Below are positions 26,938 to 35,514 of a DNA stretch of 64,000 nucleotides, piece by piece. Position 1 is the first letter of the stretch; each line of letters begins with the position of its first letter. The notes beneath the pieces were generated by a model that did no database searches, was not told where the DNA came from, and saw nothing but the letters and a program-made list of their open reading frames with translations. The position numbers and the translations under genes are program-made. Origin of the DNA: Bacillus halotolerans (GTDB taxonomy: Bacteria; Bacillota; Bacilli; Bacillales; Bacillaceae); assembly GCF_001517105.1 (NCBI RefSeq), contig NZ_LPVF01000008.1:620001-684000 (forward strand), given 5' to 3'.

Positions 26938-28090
26938 CCTGCTGACGACTGATCAATTTTCAACCATCTCGATCGCCGCGAGCTTTCTGAAGCCGATCGA
27001 AAGCGCGGCGGAACCTGAAGAAGAAACGATCTATTTTTATGGCGCGGCTGCACACCAGAAGCAAAACATCATCGACACTTTCGGCTATGCCGCCGGCCGC
27101 CGCTTCATATATTCAGCAAATCTCTTTTTTGACCGGCAGCTGAAAACGTACGGAACCCGCATGATTCATCCGTTATATGCTGAGGGATTTCATACAGATG
27201 CTGTTCTGAACACCTTTGTTGACATGTCCTCCTTTCCGGCTTCTCTTTCTGCCAGCGCAGCGGAAAAGGCAAAAGCCGAACTGCTGCTGAAAATGGAAAA
27301 GACATTCGCTGACCCGTTCTCCTATTCAGCAGCCCGTCTGGCGGAGGAAGCCTTTGGAAACCCGATGTACGGCACTGCCATGTTTGGCCGGAAAGACAAG
27401 CTTATGGCTGTGCATCCTAAACGTTTTCTGGATGCGTCGGAATTTATCGCTGATTTATTTTCTCAGCAGAAACAGCTGAACATATTAGGAAACATACAGT
27501 CATGTGATGTTCAGGGACATGCCCCACAGGCGTCCGCAGTGTCTGCTGTAAGAAAACCCGTGAATCAGGATATTTTCGAAACAGAGACACGCAGCACAGC
27601 AGGTCCGTCCGTTATGACACTTGGCTTTGACTGCGGGGACATGAAAGATGTCCGCGATTATTTAGCCATCCAGCTGATAGACGGATTGCTCGGCAAGTAC
27701 GGCCATTCCGCTTTATTTCGGCATTTTCGCGAAAAAGATCTGGCCGTTTATCATGTGATCACCCGCTATGACATCATGAGCAATATGCTGCTTGTTTCCG
27801 TATGCACCGACCAGCTTCATGAAAACGAGATTCCTCCAAGAGTTTTGGAAGCTGTATCGCGTTTCCACGCGGATGAACCGGAATTAAAAAAGGCACAACA
27901 ATTTTTAATCAATGAAATCCTGCTGCAATTTGATTCTCCTGAAGGACTCTTAGCCTATATGGGAATCCTGCGCCGTTTCTCTTGCAAAAAAGAAGACTTG
28001 CTGGACAGCATCTCAGCAGTCACGTGCCGCGATTTGCTGCAATTCATCAAAAATCTTACATATATCGGAGCTCATGTAGTAAGGGGATGA
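26888..28090 (+). CDS. albE: Inactive M16-type peptidase homologue AlbE
   Basis: A 400-residue protein of the M16/pitrilysin fold (YmfF-like), partner of AlbF. At the position where AlbF has HFLEH it shows SANLFFDRQLK, so it lacks the zinc motif and is the non-catalytic half of the AlbE/AlbF pair. The proposed ATG lies 50 nt inside albD with only weak AGG before it; a GTG one codon later and a TTG at 26864 are alternatives. Translational coupling to albD is likely. Required for full subtilosin production in B. subtilis. Confidence 0.88.
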   Translation: MVVSLIQAEKENGLEVNLLTTDQFSTISIAASFLKPIESAAEPEEETIYFYGAAAHQKQNIIDTFGYAAGRRFIYSANLFFDRQLKTYGTRMIHPLYAEGFHTDAVLNTFVDMSSFPASLSASAAEKAKAELLLKMEKTFADPFSYSAARLAEEAFGNPMYGTAMFGRKDKLMAVHPKRFLDASEFIADLFSQQKQLNILGNIQSCDVQGHAPQASAVSAVRKPVNQDIFETETRSTAGPSVMTLGFDCGDMKDVRDYLAIQLIDGLLGKYGHSALFRHFREKDLAVYHVITRYDIMSNMLLVSVCTDQLHENEIPPRVLEAVSRFHADEPELKKAQQFLINEILLQFDSPEGLLAYMGILRRFSCKKEDLLDSISAVTCRDLLQFIKNLTYIGAHVVRG

Positions 28091-28095
28091 GAGAT

Positions 28096-29373
28096 ATGGA
28101 AAAGGAAGCCTTTTTTCAACAGCTGGATGAACGAACCGATATCAGATACACAGACAAGGGAATGAAAATATTCAGGTTACAATTCCCCCGCGCCCATTTA
28201 AGACTGTGCAATGTCAAAACCGGCTTTGGAAGCCGAGATGTCCGCTTACAGTCAGAAACCGGCAGCCGGATGCTGCCATATGGCACAGCGCACTTTTTAG
28301 AACATCTCCTCTTTTGGCATAACGGCCGGAACCTGTATACTGATTTTTTTGAACACGGCGCGCTGTTGAATGCGTTCACCACTTACACTGATACAAATTT
28401 CATGTTTACCTCATTGCCGGATCGGCTCAGACAAACCATTCCAATCCTGCTTGACGCTTTATGGAACCACTCGTTTGACGAGCAGATCATTGCTCAGGAA
28501 AAAGCCGTGATTACAAGTGAAATAGATACGGCGCTTCTCAACCACCAGCTTCATTACCATTATCAGCTGATCCAGATGCTGTCTCCTGCCTCACCAGCCG
28601 CAATCTTCCCCGCAGGCAGAAAAAGAGACATTGAGGCTCTGTCGATCTGTGATCTGCAGGAAGCCTATGCTGCCGCCTACCAGCCCCATCGGATGACGCT
28701 GTTTCTGATTGGCGGCCCAGAAGATGCGGAAACTCTTTTGCCTTCTCAGCTCAGACTGGAAAAGTGCTCTGGCAGCCGCTCTGACAGAAAGATCGTCCCT
28801 GCGTGCCCTCCCCTCTCATCAAAAGAGGTAAAGGGTGATCTGGAGCGGCCGGAAGACACTTGGACCGGAATACAAATCGGGGCGCTCCCAGGAGAAAACG
28901 GACTTTTGACCTTGAAGCTGTATTGGGACATTGCCTCTCGCATCCTGTTTCACATGGATTCGCCGTTTTTTCAAGAGATCCGGCAAACGTACCGCTTGAA
29001 TATCCAAAGCCTGTCAGCGGATGTTCACTTATCAGAGGATGGCGGCTTTTTGATCCTTCACAGTAAAGGGGCGCATTCTTCCGCATATATCGATGTGGCA
29101 TCTTACTATATCACGCAGCAGAAAAACCGTACCGAAGCCTGGCTTGAGTACGGCAAGGATTCTTTAGTCAACGCGATCATCTATGACTGTGATTACGCGC
29201 GTAAATGCTTTGAATGGGCGGCAGAATGTGAACAGTACGATTGCTCGTTTCTCGGCCTTTACCGCACCATTCAGCAGATGAATTCTCATGATTTCTTGGC
29301 TCTCATTGAAGCAATGGTTTCTTCTAACAAAGCAGTCATTCATGTACCCCAGAAAGAAGTGATGAGACAATGA
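28096..29373 (+). CDS. albF: Zinc peptidase AlbF (subtilosin leader processing)
   Basis: A 425-residue M16 metalloprotease with the inverted zinc motif HFLEH (H66, E69, H70) and a downstream Glu in AVITSEI that completes the site. It is thought to act with AlbE to remove the SboA leader and help cyclise the peptide. The ATG at 28096 is chosen because AAGGGG stands 9 nt before it. It overlaps the albG start (ATGA). Confidence 0.94.
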   Translation: MEKEAFFQQLDERTDIRYTDKGMKIFRLQFPRAHLRLCNVKTGFGSRDVRLQSETGSRMLPYGTAHFLEHLLFWHNGRNLYTDFFEHGALLNAFTTYTDTNFMFTSLPDRLRQTIPILLDALWNHSFDEQIIAQEKAVITSEIDTALLNHQLHYHYQLIQMLSPASPAAIFPAGRKRDIEALSICDLQEAYAAAYQPHRMTLFLIGGPEDAETLLPSQLRLEKCSGSRSDRKIVPACPPLSSKEVKGDLERPEDTWTGIQIGALPGENGLLTLKLYWDIASRILFHMDSPFFQEIRQTYRLNIQSLSADVHLSEDGGFLILHSKGAHSSAYIDVASYYITQQKNRTEAWLEYGKDSLVNAIIYDCDYARKCFEWAAECEQYDCSFLGLYRTIQQMNSHDFLALIEAMVSSNKAVIHVPQKEVMRQ

Positions 29374-30071
29374 AAAAAAGCACTGTCTTTATTTTATTAT
29401 TGCTGCTTGCGGCCATGGCGGCTTATTCCTTCGGCTGGTTTCACTCAGGTGCCGAAGCCGCGGGCCAATATGTACAGCTGATCAAAAATGACGCTGCCCG
29501 CCTTGGGCTGTTGGCTTGTGCCGCTTCCGTACTGATGCTTCCCGCCTTTCTCTATCTTCACTACGTGACGCAATCTGTCAAAAACATGACAGCAGCTTTT
29601 CAGAAACTCACACAGTCTCATCAAAGCTGCTGTGACTTTCAGCATCGCAAGCTGTGCAGCCGTTATGCCGACGATGTAAAATTGCTGCGCGACAGCTATA
29701 GGGGCATCCGCCAATCATATGTGATGGCTGCTGTATTGTATCAGGTCATCGTTTTCGGCTGCATGTTCGAAATCGTCAAGGCCGTTCACTTCAGCTTTCA
29801 TACGTCCCCTGCCGTTACAATGGGGCTTGCGGTGTTACTGATTTTGTATTTATTGTTTTATTTGCGAACGTACTTGCTGCAGCTTTTTCAGCATGGAAAC
29901 CTGTTCCGAAAAGTGCTTGTGGGAGTGCTGACAGGAGCCGGGATTTGGTGGATGCTCAGTTTTACTATAAGTGAACTGCTGTTTCTGATCATCTTAGCTG
30001 CCATCCAGCAGATCGGATCTTTTATTTATAAACGATTCTCTTATCGCAGCCCTGCTTCTCTCGATCTATAA
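29370..30071 (+). CDS. albG: Membrane protein AlbG
   Basis: A 233-residue membrane protein, the last alb gene. Hydrophobic helices are visible near the N-terminus (FILLLLLAAMAAYSFGWF), at about 40-60, and as three or four in the C-terminal half. A soluble cysteine-containing stretch (SHQSCCDFQHRKLCSRYADD) sits between. The function is unsettled but the gene belongs to the subtilosin operon. No clear terminator follows; the decayed propeller gene begins on the opposite strand 6 nt after the stop. Confidence 0.9.
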   Translation: MKKSTVFILLLLLAAMAAYSFGWFHSGAEAAGQYVQLIKNDAARLGLLACAASVLMLPAFLYLHYVTQSVKNMTAAFQKLTQSHQSCCDFQHRKLCSRYADDVKLLRDSYRGIRQSYVMAAVLYQVIVFGCMFEIVKAVHFSFHTSPAVTMGLAVLLILYLLFYLRTYLLQLFQHGNLFRKVLVGVLTGAGIWWMLSFTISELLFLIILAAIQQIGSFIYKRFSYRSPASLDL

Positions 30072-30077
30072 AAACAT

Positions 30078-30569
30078 CTACATTGCAATCGAGGACGGAC
30101 CGGCGCCAACCGGAATGACCGTCACGGCTGAATCATCACTCGTGCGGTACACGGTCACTGCATTGTCGCCGGGCTTTGTCGGATGTTACTGTGAGGTTAT
30201 AGACATTAGGAAGAGACACGTTTGCAATTTCCTTTGTGCGGCAGTATTAACGACATATACATTGTTAATGAGAAACGGTTCACTATAAGACTCTGGAAAA
30301 TAAGCCCTAGTACTATCCAGAGAACATACAATTGTCCTCAAAGTTTCAAATAGGCGGTCAAAGCCACCCCCTGCTCAAGGGTGACAAACTGATCTCTGTT
30401 ACACCCTTCGGTCCTAGTTCACCATTCATCACGTCTGTACTCCATGTAACCGCAGTGACTGCCTCCGCAGGATCAACGACAAACCCCTCAGGCACTTCAA
30501 TCGGCACTTGAAATGGCGCTTCACGGCTGGCATCTTCATCACAAAAACAGAAAGATCATTCTTTTTCAT
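30078..30569 (-). pseudogene. Decayed YwhL-type beta-propeller gene
   Basis: The reading frames match the neighbouring intact gene in pieces. ATGAAAAAGAATGATCTTTC (from 30569) gives [10 protein letters not shown]. After a shift of frame, [20 protein letters not shown] and [17 protein letters not shown] follow, parallel to [23 protein letters not shown] of the neighbour. At the other end AVTVYRTSDDSAVTVIPVGA plus GPSSIAM-stop parallels its C-terminus. The middle, about 900 nt, is missing and further stops occur. It therefore looks like a deleted, frameshifted paralogue (ywhL in 168 by position). This fills the otherwise empty 30072-30609 gap. Confidence 0.85.
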
Positions 30570-30609
30570 GATTTCTCATCCCTTTTAGAAATGCACAATA
30601 TCCAGTTGA

Positions 30610-31968
30610 TTAAATCGCAATGTCACTCGGTGAAACGCCAAGCGATATGACAGTTTCCACAGAATAATCATCCGTGTTGTAAACAGTGATGCTTTGCTCT
30701 ATAAAATTTGTTGCATACAGAAACTCGCCATTCGGGGTAAACGCAATGTCTCTTGCCAATTGCGGAAGATTTCCTATTACGCCTGCACCACTTGGACTGA
30801 CGGAATATAGATTGTGAGTGAAATCATCAAACAAATACACCCCTGATCCGCTCTTGAACATTCCATATTCACCTTCATACTCCAGCTCTTGGGTGCTGCT
30901 GATCGTAAATGTATTCAAATCAATCACCGTCAAATAATTGAAAAAGAATTCTTGTTCTAATACATAAAGGTAACGTTCCGGCCAACCCGTTTCTAGGGCA
31001 TTTACGATAAGATCCCGTTCAATAGTTCCTGTCACTTCACCTGTGTTTAAGTCCAATCTTTGCACTGAACCGAAACCAAGCAGATACGCAAACAATCCAT
31101 TTGGATCAATTGCAACATCAAAGCCTTCAAAAGGAATAGACCTTTCAACAGTTAAGGTTTCAATTCCTATCACATTTATGGCACCACCAGCGACAACGTA
31201 AAAAAATTCGTGTCCAGGTATAAAAGATATGGATTCCGGCGGCTGATCCAGCAAAATAGAAGCTGTAACACTCAATGTGTCTTGACTGATGACAGAAATG
31301 ACACGATCATAGTAATGCAAAACAAACACAGAGGTGTTATCTGGCGCCTTTTCTATCCTTGTAGGTTGGTATGGAAGAGAAATCGTCGTCACAACAGTAT
31401 GAGTGTTGGTATCAATCACAGAAACCGACTGATCATCTGGATTCGCTGTGAACGCATAAACGGGTTCGGGCTCCGGCGCAGGTACAAGCACAATCGTTCC
31501 CGTCACCGATAATGGACTGCCGTAAAATGGCGGGACGACAACAAGGTTCTCGATCGTAATGTCACTGACATCCGGACAATCATCCGGTTCATCAGAATAA
31601 TAGACAACTTGATCGATCTCCACATTGTGAATGACAGAAACAGCCCCCTCCCCTTGTCCATATTGGTTTCGCACAGGTGAGACACTGACCAGAAGCGTAA
31701 CGGTTCCCTGCAGGCGGACTGCAAATTGAACACCGATTTCATCAGGCTCAGGCCCCGTCTCAATTAAGCAGCGTTCACTGACACAAGAAAGGCTGTCTGC
31801 ATTCCACGTGACGTTTGCAACAGCTTCAGCCGGATCAACGACAAACCCCTCAGGCAATTCAATCGGCGCTTGAAACATCGCTTCACGACTGGTTTCTTCC
31901 TCACAAAAACATAAACAATCTTGTGCAGCTTCTGCTTTTTCTTTAAAGGAAAGCTTGTTTTTCCTCAT
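30610..31968 (-). CDS. ywhK: YVTN-type beta-propeller protein, YwhK-like
   Basis: A 452-residue protein with no signal peptide. Residues 1-165 form a Cys-containing domain ([12 protein letters not shown] ... VSERC ... DDCPD) with predicted beta-strands. After a PAPEPEPV linker, residues 170-452 are propeller blades of the YVTN type: [20 protein letters not shown], then repeats ending in TITL-like strands, and the last blade [20 protein letters not shown]. Function unknown. ywhK by position and type; the paralogue downstream is decayed. AAGGAAGTG precedes the ATG. Confidence 0.8.
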   Translation of the reverse strand: MRKNKLSFKEKAEAAQDCLCFCEEETSREAMFQAPIELPEGFVVDPAEAVANVTWNADSLSCVSERCLIETGPEPDEIGVQFAVRLQGTVTLLVSVSPVRNQYGQGEGAVSVIHNVEIDQVVYYSDEPDDCPDVSDITIENLVVVPPFYGSPLSVTGTIVLVPAPEPEPVYAFTANPDDQSVSVIDTNTHTVVTTISLPYQPTRIEKAPDNTSVFVLHYYDRVISVISQDTLSVTASILLDQPPESISFIPGHEFFYVVAGGAINVIGIETLTVERSIPFEGFDVAIDPNGLFAYLLGFGSVQRLDLNTGEVTGTIERDLIVNALETGWPERYLYVLEQEFFFNYLTVIDLNTFTISSTQELEYEGEYGMFKSGSGVYLFDDFTHNLYSVSPSGAGVIGNLPQLARDIAFTPNGEFLYATNFIEQSITVYNTDDYSVETVISLGVSPSDIAI

Positions 31969-32090
31969 TTCATCACTTCCTTTTCAGACATACACTGCTC
32001 ACGCAGATACAACAGAATATGGAAGGTGAATGCATTTGCTTGTACAAACAGCCGAGGGTAAAAGCTGTTTTTGAAGAAATTCCGGCCATC

Positions 32091-32157
32091 ATGCGGTGTA
32101 ACGAAAGAAAAGATTGCGGTTTTTTTGCGCTTCTCACAAGAATGATGATGATAAAAT
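32091..32157 (+). promoter_or_regulatory. Candidate ComA site and promoter of rapF
   Basis: ATGCGG-N4-ACGAAA (32091-32106) followed by TTGCGG (32114-32119) resembles the multi-element ComA target (TTGCGG-N4-CCGCAA plus a third element), with several mismatches in the middle element. A TAAAAT -10 lies at 32152-32157 with no good -35, as in ComA-activated promoters. rapF is a ComA target in B. subtilis. Confidence 0.4.
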
Positions 32158-32196
32158 ATGACATATATAGAATAATGAAGGGAGGGATTTTCAAAC

Positions 32197-33342
32197 GTGA
32201 CAAGTGTCATATCTTCTTCTTCCGTTGGAGAAAAGATTAATGAATGGTATATGTACATACGCCGATTCAGCATACCGGATGCGGAATATTTACGAAGAGA
32301 AATCAAACAAGAGCTGGATCAAATGGAAGAAGACCAGGATCTTCATTTGTATTATTCACTGATGGAATTCCGGCACAATCTGATGCTTGAGTATCTTGAA
32401 CCGTTAGAAAACATGCGGATAGAGGAACAGCCGCGACTGTCCGATTTGCTGCTTGAGATTGATAAAAAACAGGCTCGTTTAACCGGACTGCTTGAATACT
32501 ACTTTAATTTCTTCAGAGGTATGTACGAACTGGATCGCCGGGAATATATATTAGCCATTCAATTTTTTAAAAAAGCAGAGAGCAAACTGACTTTTGTGAC
32601 AGATAAAATTGATAAAGCTGAGTTCTTTTTCAAAATGTCAGAAGTTTATTACTATATGAAGCAAACTTATGTGTCCATGGACTATGCACGTCAAGCCTTT
32701 GAAATATACAATGAACAAACTACATATGATATCAGAATGATTCAATGCCAATCCCTGTTTGGAGCTAACTTTTTGGATCTGAAACAGTATGATAAAGCAA
32801 TTGCCCATTTCCAAAAAGCTTATACACTTGCTGAGGCGGCACAGCAGCCGCAGCTAATGGGAAGAACGCTTTATAATATTGCACTTTGCAAGCAAAACCA
32901 ACACAGTCTTGAATCAGCGATAGAGTATGTAAAAAAATCTATTCATGTATTTGAAGAATCGAAAATGGTTCCTTCACTGCCACAAGCTTTTTTCCTAATT
33001 ACACAAATTTATTTTAAATTAGGCAAGATTGATAACGCTTGTGAATATCATAAAAAAGGAAGAGATTATTCAATAGCTGCCGGAGACACTGTGTACTTAA
33101 CGGAGTTTGAATTTTTGGAATCTTTATACTTGTCTGGACCTGATGAAGCAGCAATAGAAAAATGTTTTGTTTTCCTTGAAAGTAAAATGATGTATGCTGA
33201 TATTGAAGACTTTGCACTCGATGTTGCTAAGTATTATCATCAGCAGGAAAATTACAAAAAAGCATCTACTTATTTTTTAAAGGTTGAAGAAGCAAGACAG
33301 CACATTCAAGGGGGGGTGAATTTATATGAAATGGAAGTATAA
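32197..33342 (+). CDS. rapF: Response regulator aspartate phosphatase/ComA inhibitor RapF
   Basis: A 381-residue Rap protein with an N-terminal three-helix bundle (about 1-75) that binds ComA and a C-terminal TPR domain (from about 95) that binds the Phr pentapeptide. RapF blocks DNA binding by ComA. It starts at GTG after AAGGGAGGG, overlaps phrF by 17 nt, and its length equals the family. Compared with 168 RapF as I recall it, the first 115 residues are almost unchanged while the TPR half carries many substitutions and is AT-richer. This suggests replacement of the peptide-sensing half. Confidence 0.93.
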   Translation: MTSVISSSSVGEKINEWYMYIRRFSIPDAEYLRREIKQELDQMEEDQDLHLYYSLMEFRHNLMLEYLEPLENMRIEEQPRLSDLLLEIDKKQARLTGLLEYYFNFFRGMYELDRREYILAIQFFKKAESKLTFVTDKIDKAEFFFKMSEVYYYMKQTYVSMDYARQAFEIYNEQTTYDIRMIQCQSLFGANFLDLKQYDKAIAHFQKAYTLAEAAQQPQLMGRTLYNIALCKQNQHSLESAIEYVKKSIHVFEESKMVPSLPQAFFLITQIYFKLGKIDNACEYHKKGRDYSIAAGDTVYLTEFEFLESLYLSGPDEAAIEKCFVFLESKMMYADIEDFALDVAKYYHQQENYKKASTYFLKVEEARQHIQGGVNLYEMEV

Positions 33343-33445
33343 ATTATTACTCGCTTGTTTAGCTGTGAGTGCTGTATTTGTCACAGTAGAAGTATCAAAT
33401 TCATCTACAGAACATTTTGATGTTGCACAACGTGCTATGATCTAA
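33326..33445 (+). CDS. phrF: PhrF pheromone precursor, predicted peptide QRAMI
   Basis: A 39-residue precursor (MKWKYKLLLACLAVSAVFVT...) with a Lys-rich start, a hydrophobic signal core and a C-terminal pentapeptide QRAMI preceded by DVA. Phr peptides are exported, trimmed from the C-terminus and re-imported by Opp to inhibit their Rap. The known 168 PhrF is QRGMI, so the third residue differs (Gly to Ala). It overlaps the rapF end by 17 nt and is followed by a strong terminator. It is too short for the usual ORF cut-off. Confidence 0.93.
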   Translation: MKWKYKLLLACLAVSAVFVTVEVSNSSTEHFDVAQRAMI

Positions 33446-33446
33446 G

Positions 33447-33470
33447 ACCGCCTTTATCGGCGGTTTTTTT
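33447..33470 (+). terminator. rapF-phrF terminator
   Basis: The stem ACCGCC / GGCGGT with a 6-nt loop and a run of seven T starts 2 nt after the phrF stop. Confidence 0.9.
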
Positions 33471-33520
33471 CGTCCCCTCTTTCCACCTTGAATAAGATGT
33501 TTGCAAAGCATGAGAACAAA

Positions 33521-33547
33521 AAACATCCAGACAAAGTCTGGATGTTT
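33521..33547 (-). terminator. speB terminator
   Basis: A perfect 12-bp stem AAACATCCAGAC / GTCTGGATGTTT with a 3-nt loop lies just after the speB stop, with T-run on the minus strand. Confidence 0.9.
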
Positions 33548-33550
33548 CTC

Positions 33551-34423
33551 TTATTTCACAAACCCAAGCAGCATTTCACGAATGATTTTGCTGGCTGTGT
33601 TTGCCGTTTGCTCTGAGTGGTCGTAAATCGGAGCTACTTCTACTAAATCAGCGCCCTTTACGTTTACCTTTGAGCGCGCGATTTCATGAACAGATGCAAG
33701 CAGTTCTTTAGACGTGATGCCGCCTGCGTCAACGGTTCCTGTTCCCGGTGCGTGAGCAGGGTCTAATACGTCAATGTCGATTGTGACATATACCGGACGG
33801 CCTGCCAGCTTCGGAAGAACCTCTTTCAGCGGCTCAAGCACTTCAAACTTAGAGATGTGCATGCCGTTTTCCTTTGCCCATTCGAACTCTTCTTTCATAC
33901 CGGAACGGATTCCGAATGAATACACATTTTCCGGGCCGATTAATTCCGCCGCTTTACGGATCGGCGTTGAGTGAGAAAGCGGTTCTCCCTCATAGTCGAC
34001 GCGAAGATCCGTATGTGCATCAAAATGAATAATCGCCAGGTCAGGAAATTTCTTGTACATTGCTTTCATGACAGGCCATGACACGAGATGCTCCCCGCCC
34101 ATACCCATCGGGAATTTTCCTTTTTCTAAAATACTGTCCACATATTCTTCAATCATATCAAGACTTTTTTGCGGGTTGCCGAATGGCAGCGGAATGTCGC
34201 CGGCGTCAAAGAAGTTCAGGTCCGACAGATCAAGGTCCAGATACGGGCTGTATTCTTCAAGGCCGATTGACACCTCGCGGATTCTTCCAGGGCCGAAGCG
34301 TGATCCCGGACGATAGCTCACCGTCCAGTCCATCGGCATGCCGTAAAGGATGGCGTCCGCCTCTTCCCACTCTGGACGGCTCGCGATAAATACTTTTCCT
34401 GAATAAGCTTCATCAAATCTCAT
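33551..34423 (-). CDS. speB: Agmatinase SpeB
   Basis: A 290-residue arginase/ureohydrolase-family enzyme that hydrolyses agmatine to putrescine and urea. The binuclear manganese motifs are complete: GGEHLVSWP, HFDAHTDLRVDYEG and TIDIDVLDPAHAPGTGT. It is co-transcribed with speE (60-nt gap, same strand), so putrescine made here feeds directly into spermidine synthesis. From memory, 168 has ywhH between phrF and speB; it is absent here. Confidence 0.96.
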   Translation of the reverse strand: MRFDEAYSGKVFIASRPEWEEADAILYGMPMDWTVSYRPGSRFGPGRIREVSIGLEEYSPYLDLDLSDLNFFDAGDIPLPFGNPQKSLDMIEEYVDSILEKGKFPMGMGGEHLVSWPVMKAMYKKFPDLAIIHFDAHTDLRVDYEGEPLSHSTPIRKAAELIGPENVYSFGIRSGMKEEFEWAKENGMHISKFEVLEPLKEVLPKLAGRPVYVTIDIDVLDPAHAPGTGTVDAGGITSKELLASVHEIARSKVNVKGADLVEVAPIYDHSEQTANTASKIIREMLLGFVK

Positions 34424-34483
34424 CTATAAAACCCTCGCTTTCCTTTAAAAAAGCGCAAGATTCGCTCCTGCGCCATACATTCA

Positions 34484-35314
34484 TTATTTAATCAGGTCAC
34501 TCACAAATTTCGGCAGAACAAACGCCGCTTTATGAATATCTTTTGTGTAATATTTCGTGTCAATATCAAAGAAACGGCTGTCTTCCACTGCAAGCGGATC
34601 ATATGTTTTCGAACCGATTGTAAATGTCCACAAACCGCTTGGGTATGTCGGAATGTTCGCCGTATACAGCTTCGTAATCGGGAAGATTTCCTTTACGTCA
34701 CGCTGTACATTTGTAATTAATTCCGGTGTGAACCATGGGTTGTCCGTCTGAGCGACAAAAATGCCGTCTTCCTTCAGCGCCTTCGCGATTCCGGCATAGA
34801 ACCCTTTTGTAAACAGGTTTACCGCAGGCCCGACTGGTTCAGTTGAATCTACCATAATGACGTCGTATTGATTTTCAGATTTCGCAATGTGCATAAATCC
34901 GTCATCCACCTGCACGTCAACACGCGGATCGTCAAGTTTTCCCGCAATAGAAGGAAGAAACTTTTTAGAGTATTCGATGACCTTGCCGTCAATATCAACA
35001 AGTGTCGCTTTTTTCACGCTCGGGTGCTTCAGAATTTCTCTGATGACGCCGCCGTCACCGCCGCCGACTACAAGCACATGCTCCGGATTCGGGTGCGTAA
35101 ACAATGGCACATGCGCCACCATTTCGTGATAAACGAATTCGTCTTTTTCAGATGTCATCACCATGCCGTCCAAAAACAGCATGTTGCCAAACTCTTCTGT
35201 TTCCACCATTTCTAAATGCTGAAACTCCGTTTGTTCTGTATGTAATGTTTTATTAACCTTCAATGTAATGCCAAAGTTTTTCGTCTGCTTCTCTGTGTAC
35301 CAAAGTTCGCTCAA
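34484..35314 (-). CDS. speE: Spermidine synthase SpeE
   Basis: A 276-residue aminopropyltransferase that moves an aminopropyl group from decarboxylated SAM to putrescine. It carries an N-terminal beta domain and a Rossmann methyltransferase-like fold with [17 protein letters not shown]. The substrate-site run [15 protein letters not shown], containing the catalytic Asp, follows. The first gene of speE-speB, with AAGGGAGATGAC before the ATG. Confidence 0.96.
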   Translation of the reverse strand: MSELWYTEKQTKNFGITLKVNKTLHTEQTEFQHLEMVETEEFGNMLFLDGMVMTSEKDEFVYHEMVAHVPLFTHPNPEHVLVVGGGDGGVIREILKHPSVKKATLVDIDGKVIEYSKKFLPSIAGKLDDPRVDVQVDDGFMHIAKSENQYDVIMVDSTEPVGPAVNLFTKGFYAGIAKALKEDGIFVAQTDNPWFTPELITNVQRDVKEIFPITKLYTANIPTYPSGLWTFTIGSKTYDPLAVEDSRFFDIDTKYYTKDIHKAAFVLPKFVSDLIK

Positions 35315-35455
35315 TTGTCATCTCCCTTTCAAGGCTGTATTCATTTATTGTAAGCGTCTTTTCAGCTTTTATTCCCGGTTGAAATCGCATTTTCACCTAA
35401 GGAAAAAGTATAGAGGATGGCGGGGAAAAAGTAAAGATGCGTCCTGTCACCCGAT

Positions 35456-35485
35456 GTTTAAAAACAATCTTTTTTTCTCATAATA
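35456..35485 (+). promoter_or_regulatory. Forespore (SigG/SigF-type) promoter of pbpG
   Basis: GTTTA (35456-35460) and CATAATA (35479-35485) are 18 nt apart and fit the SigG pattern GHATR / CATNNTA with one -35 mismatch. pbpG is a forespore gene in B. subtilis. Confidence 0.55.
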
Positions 35486-35514
35486 GTAGAAACATAAAAA
35501 AAGGGGGAACCATT

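Noticed and set aside
33242-33252. AGGAAAA in rapF as a SigH -35 for phrF
   Set aside because: No GAAT-type -10 at the correct distance, although a SigH promoter for phr genes is expected; evidence is too weak to list.
35437-35514. N-terminal extension of pbpG from an upstream ATG
   Set aside because: It would include the forespore promoter and the AAGGGGG ribosome site; the GTG at 35515 fits the family start.
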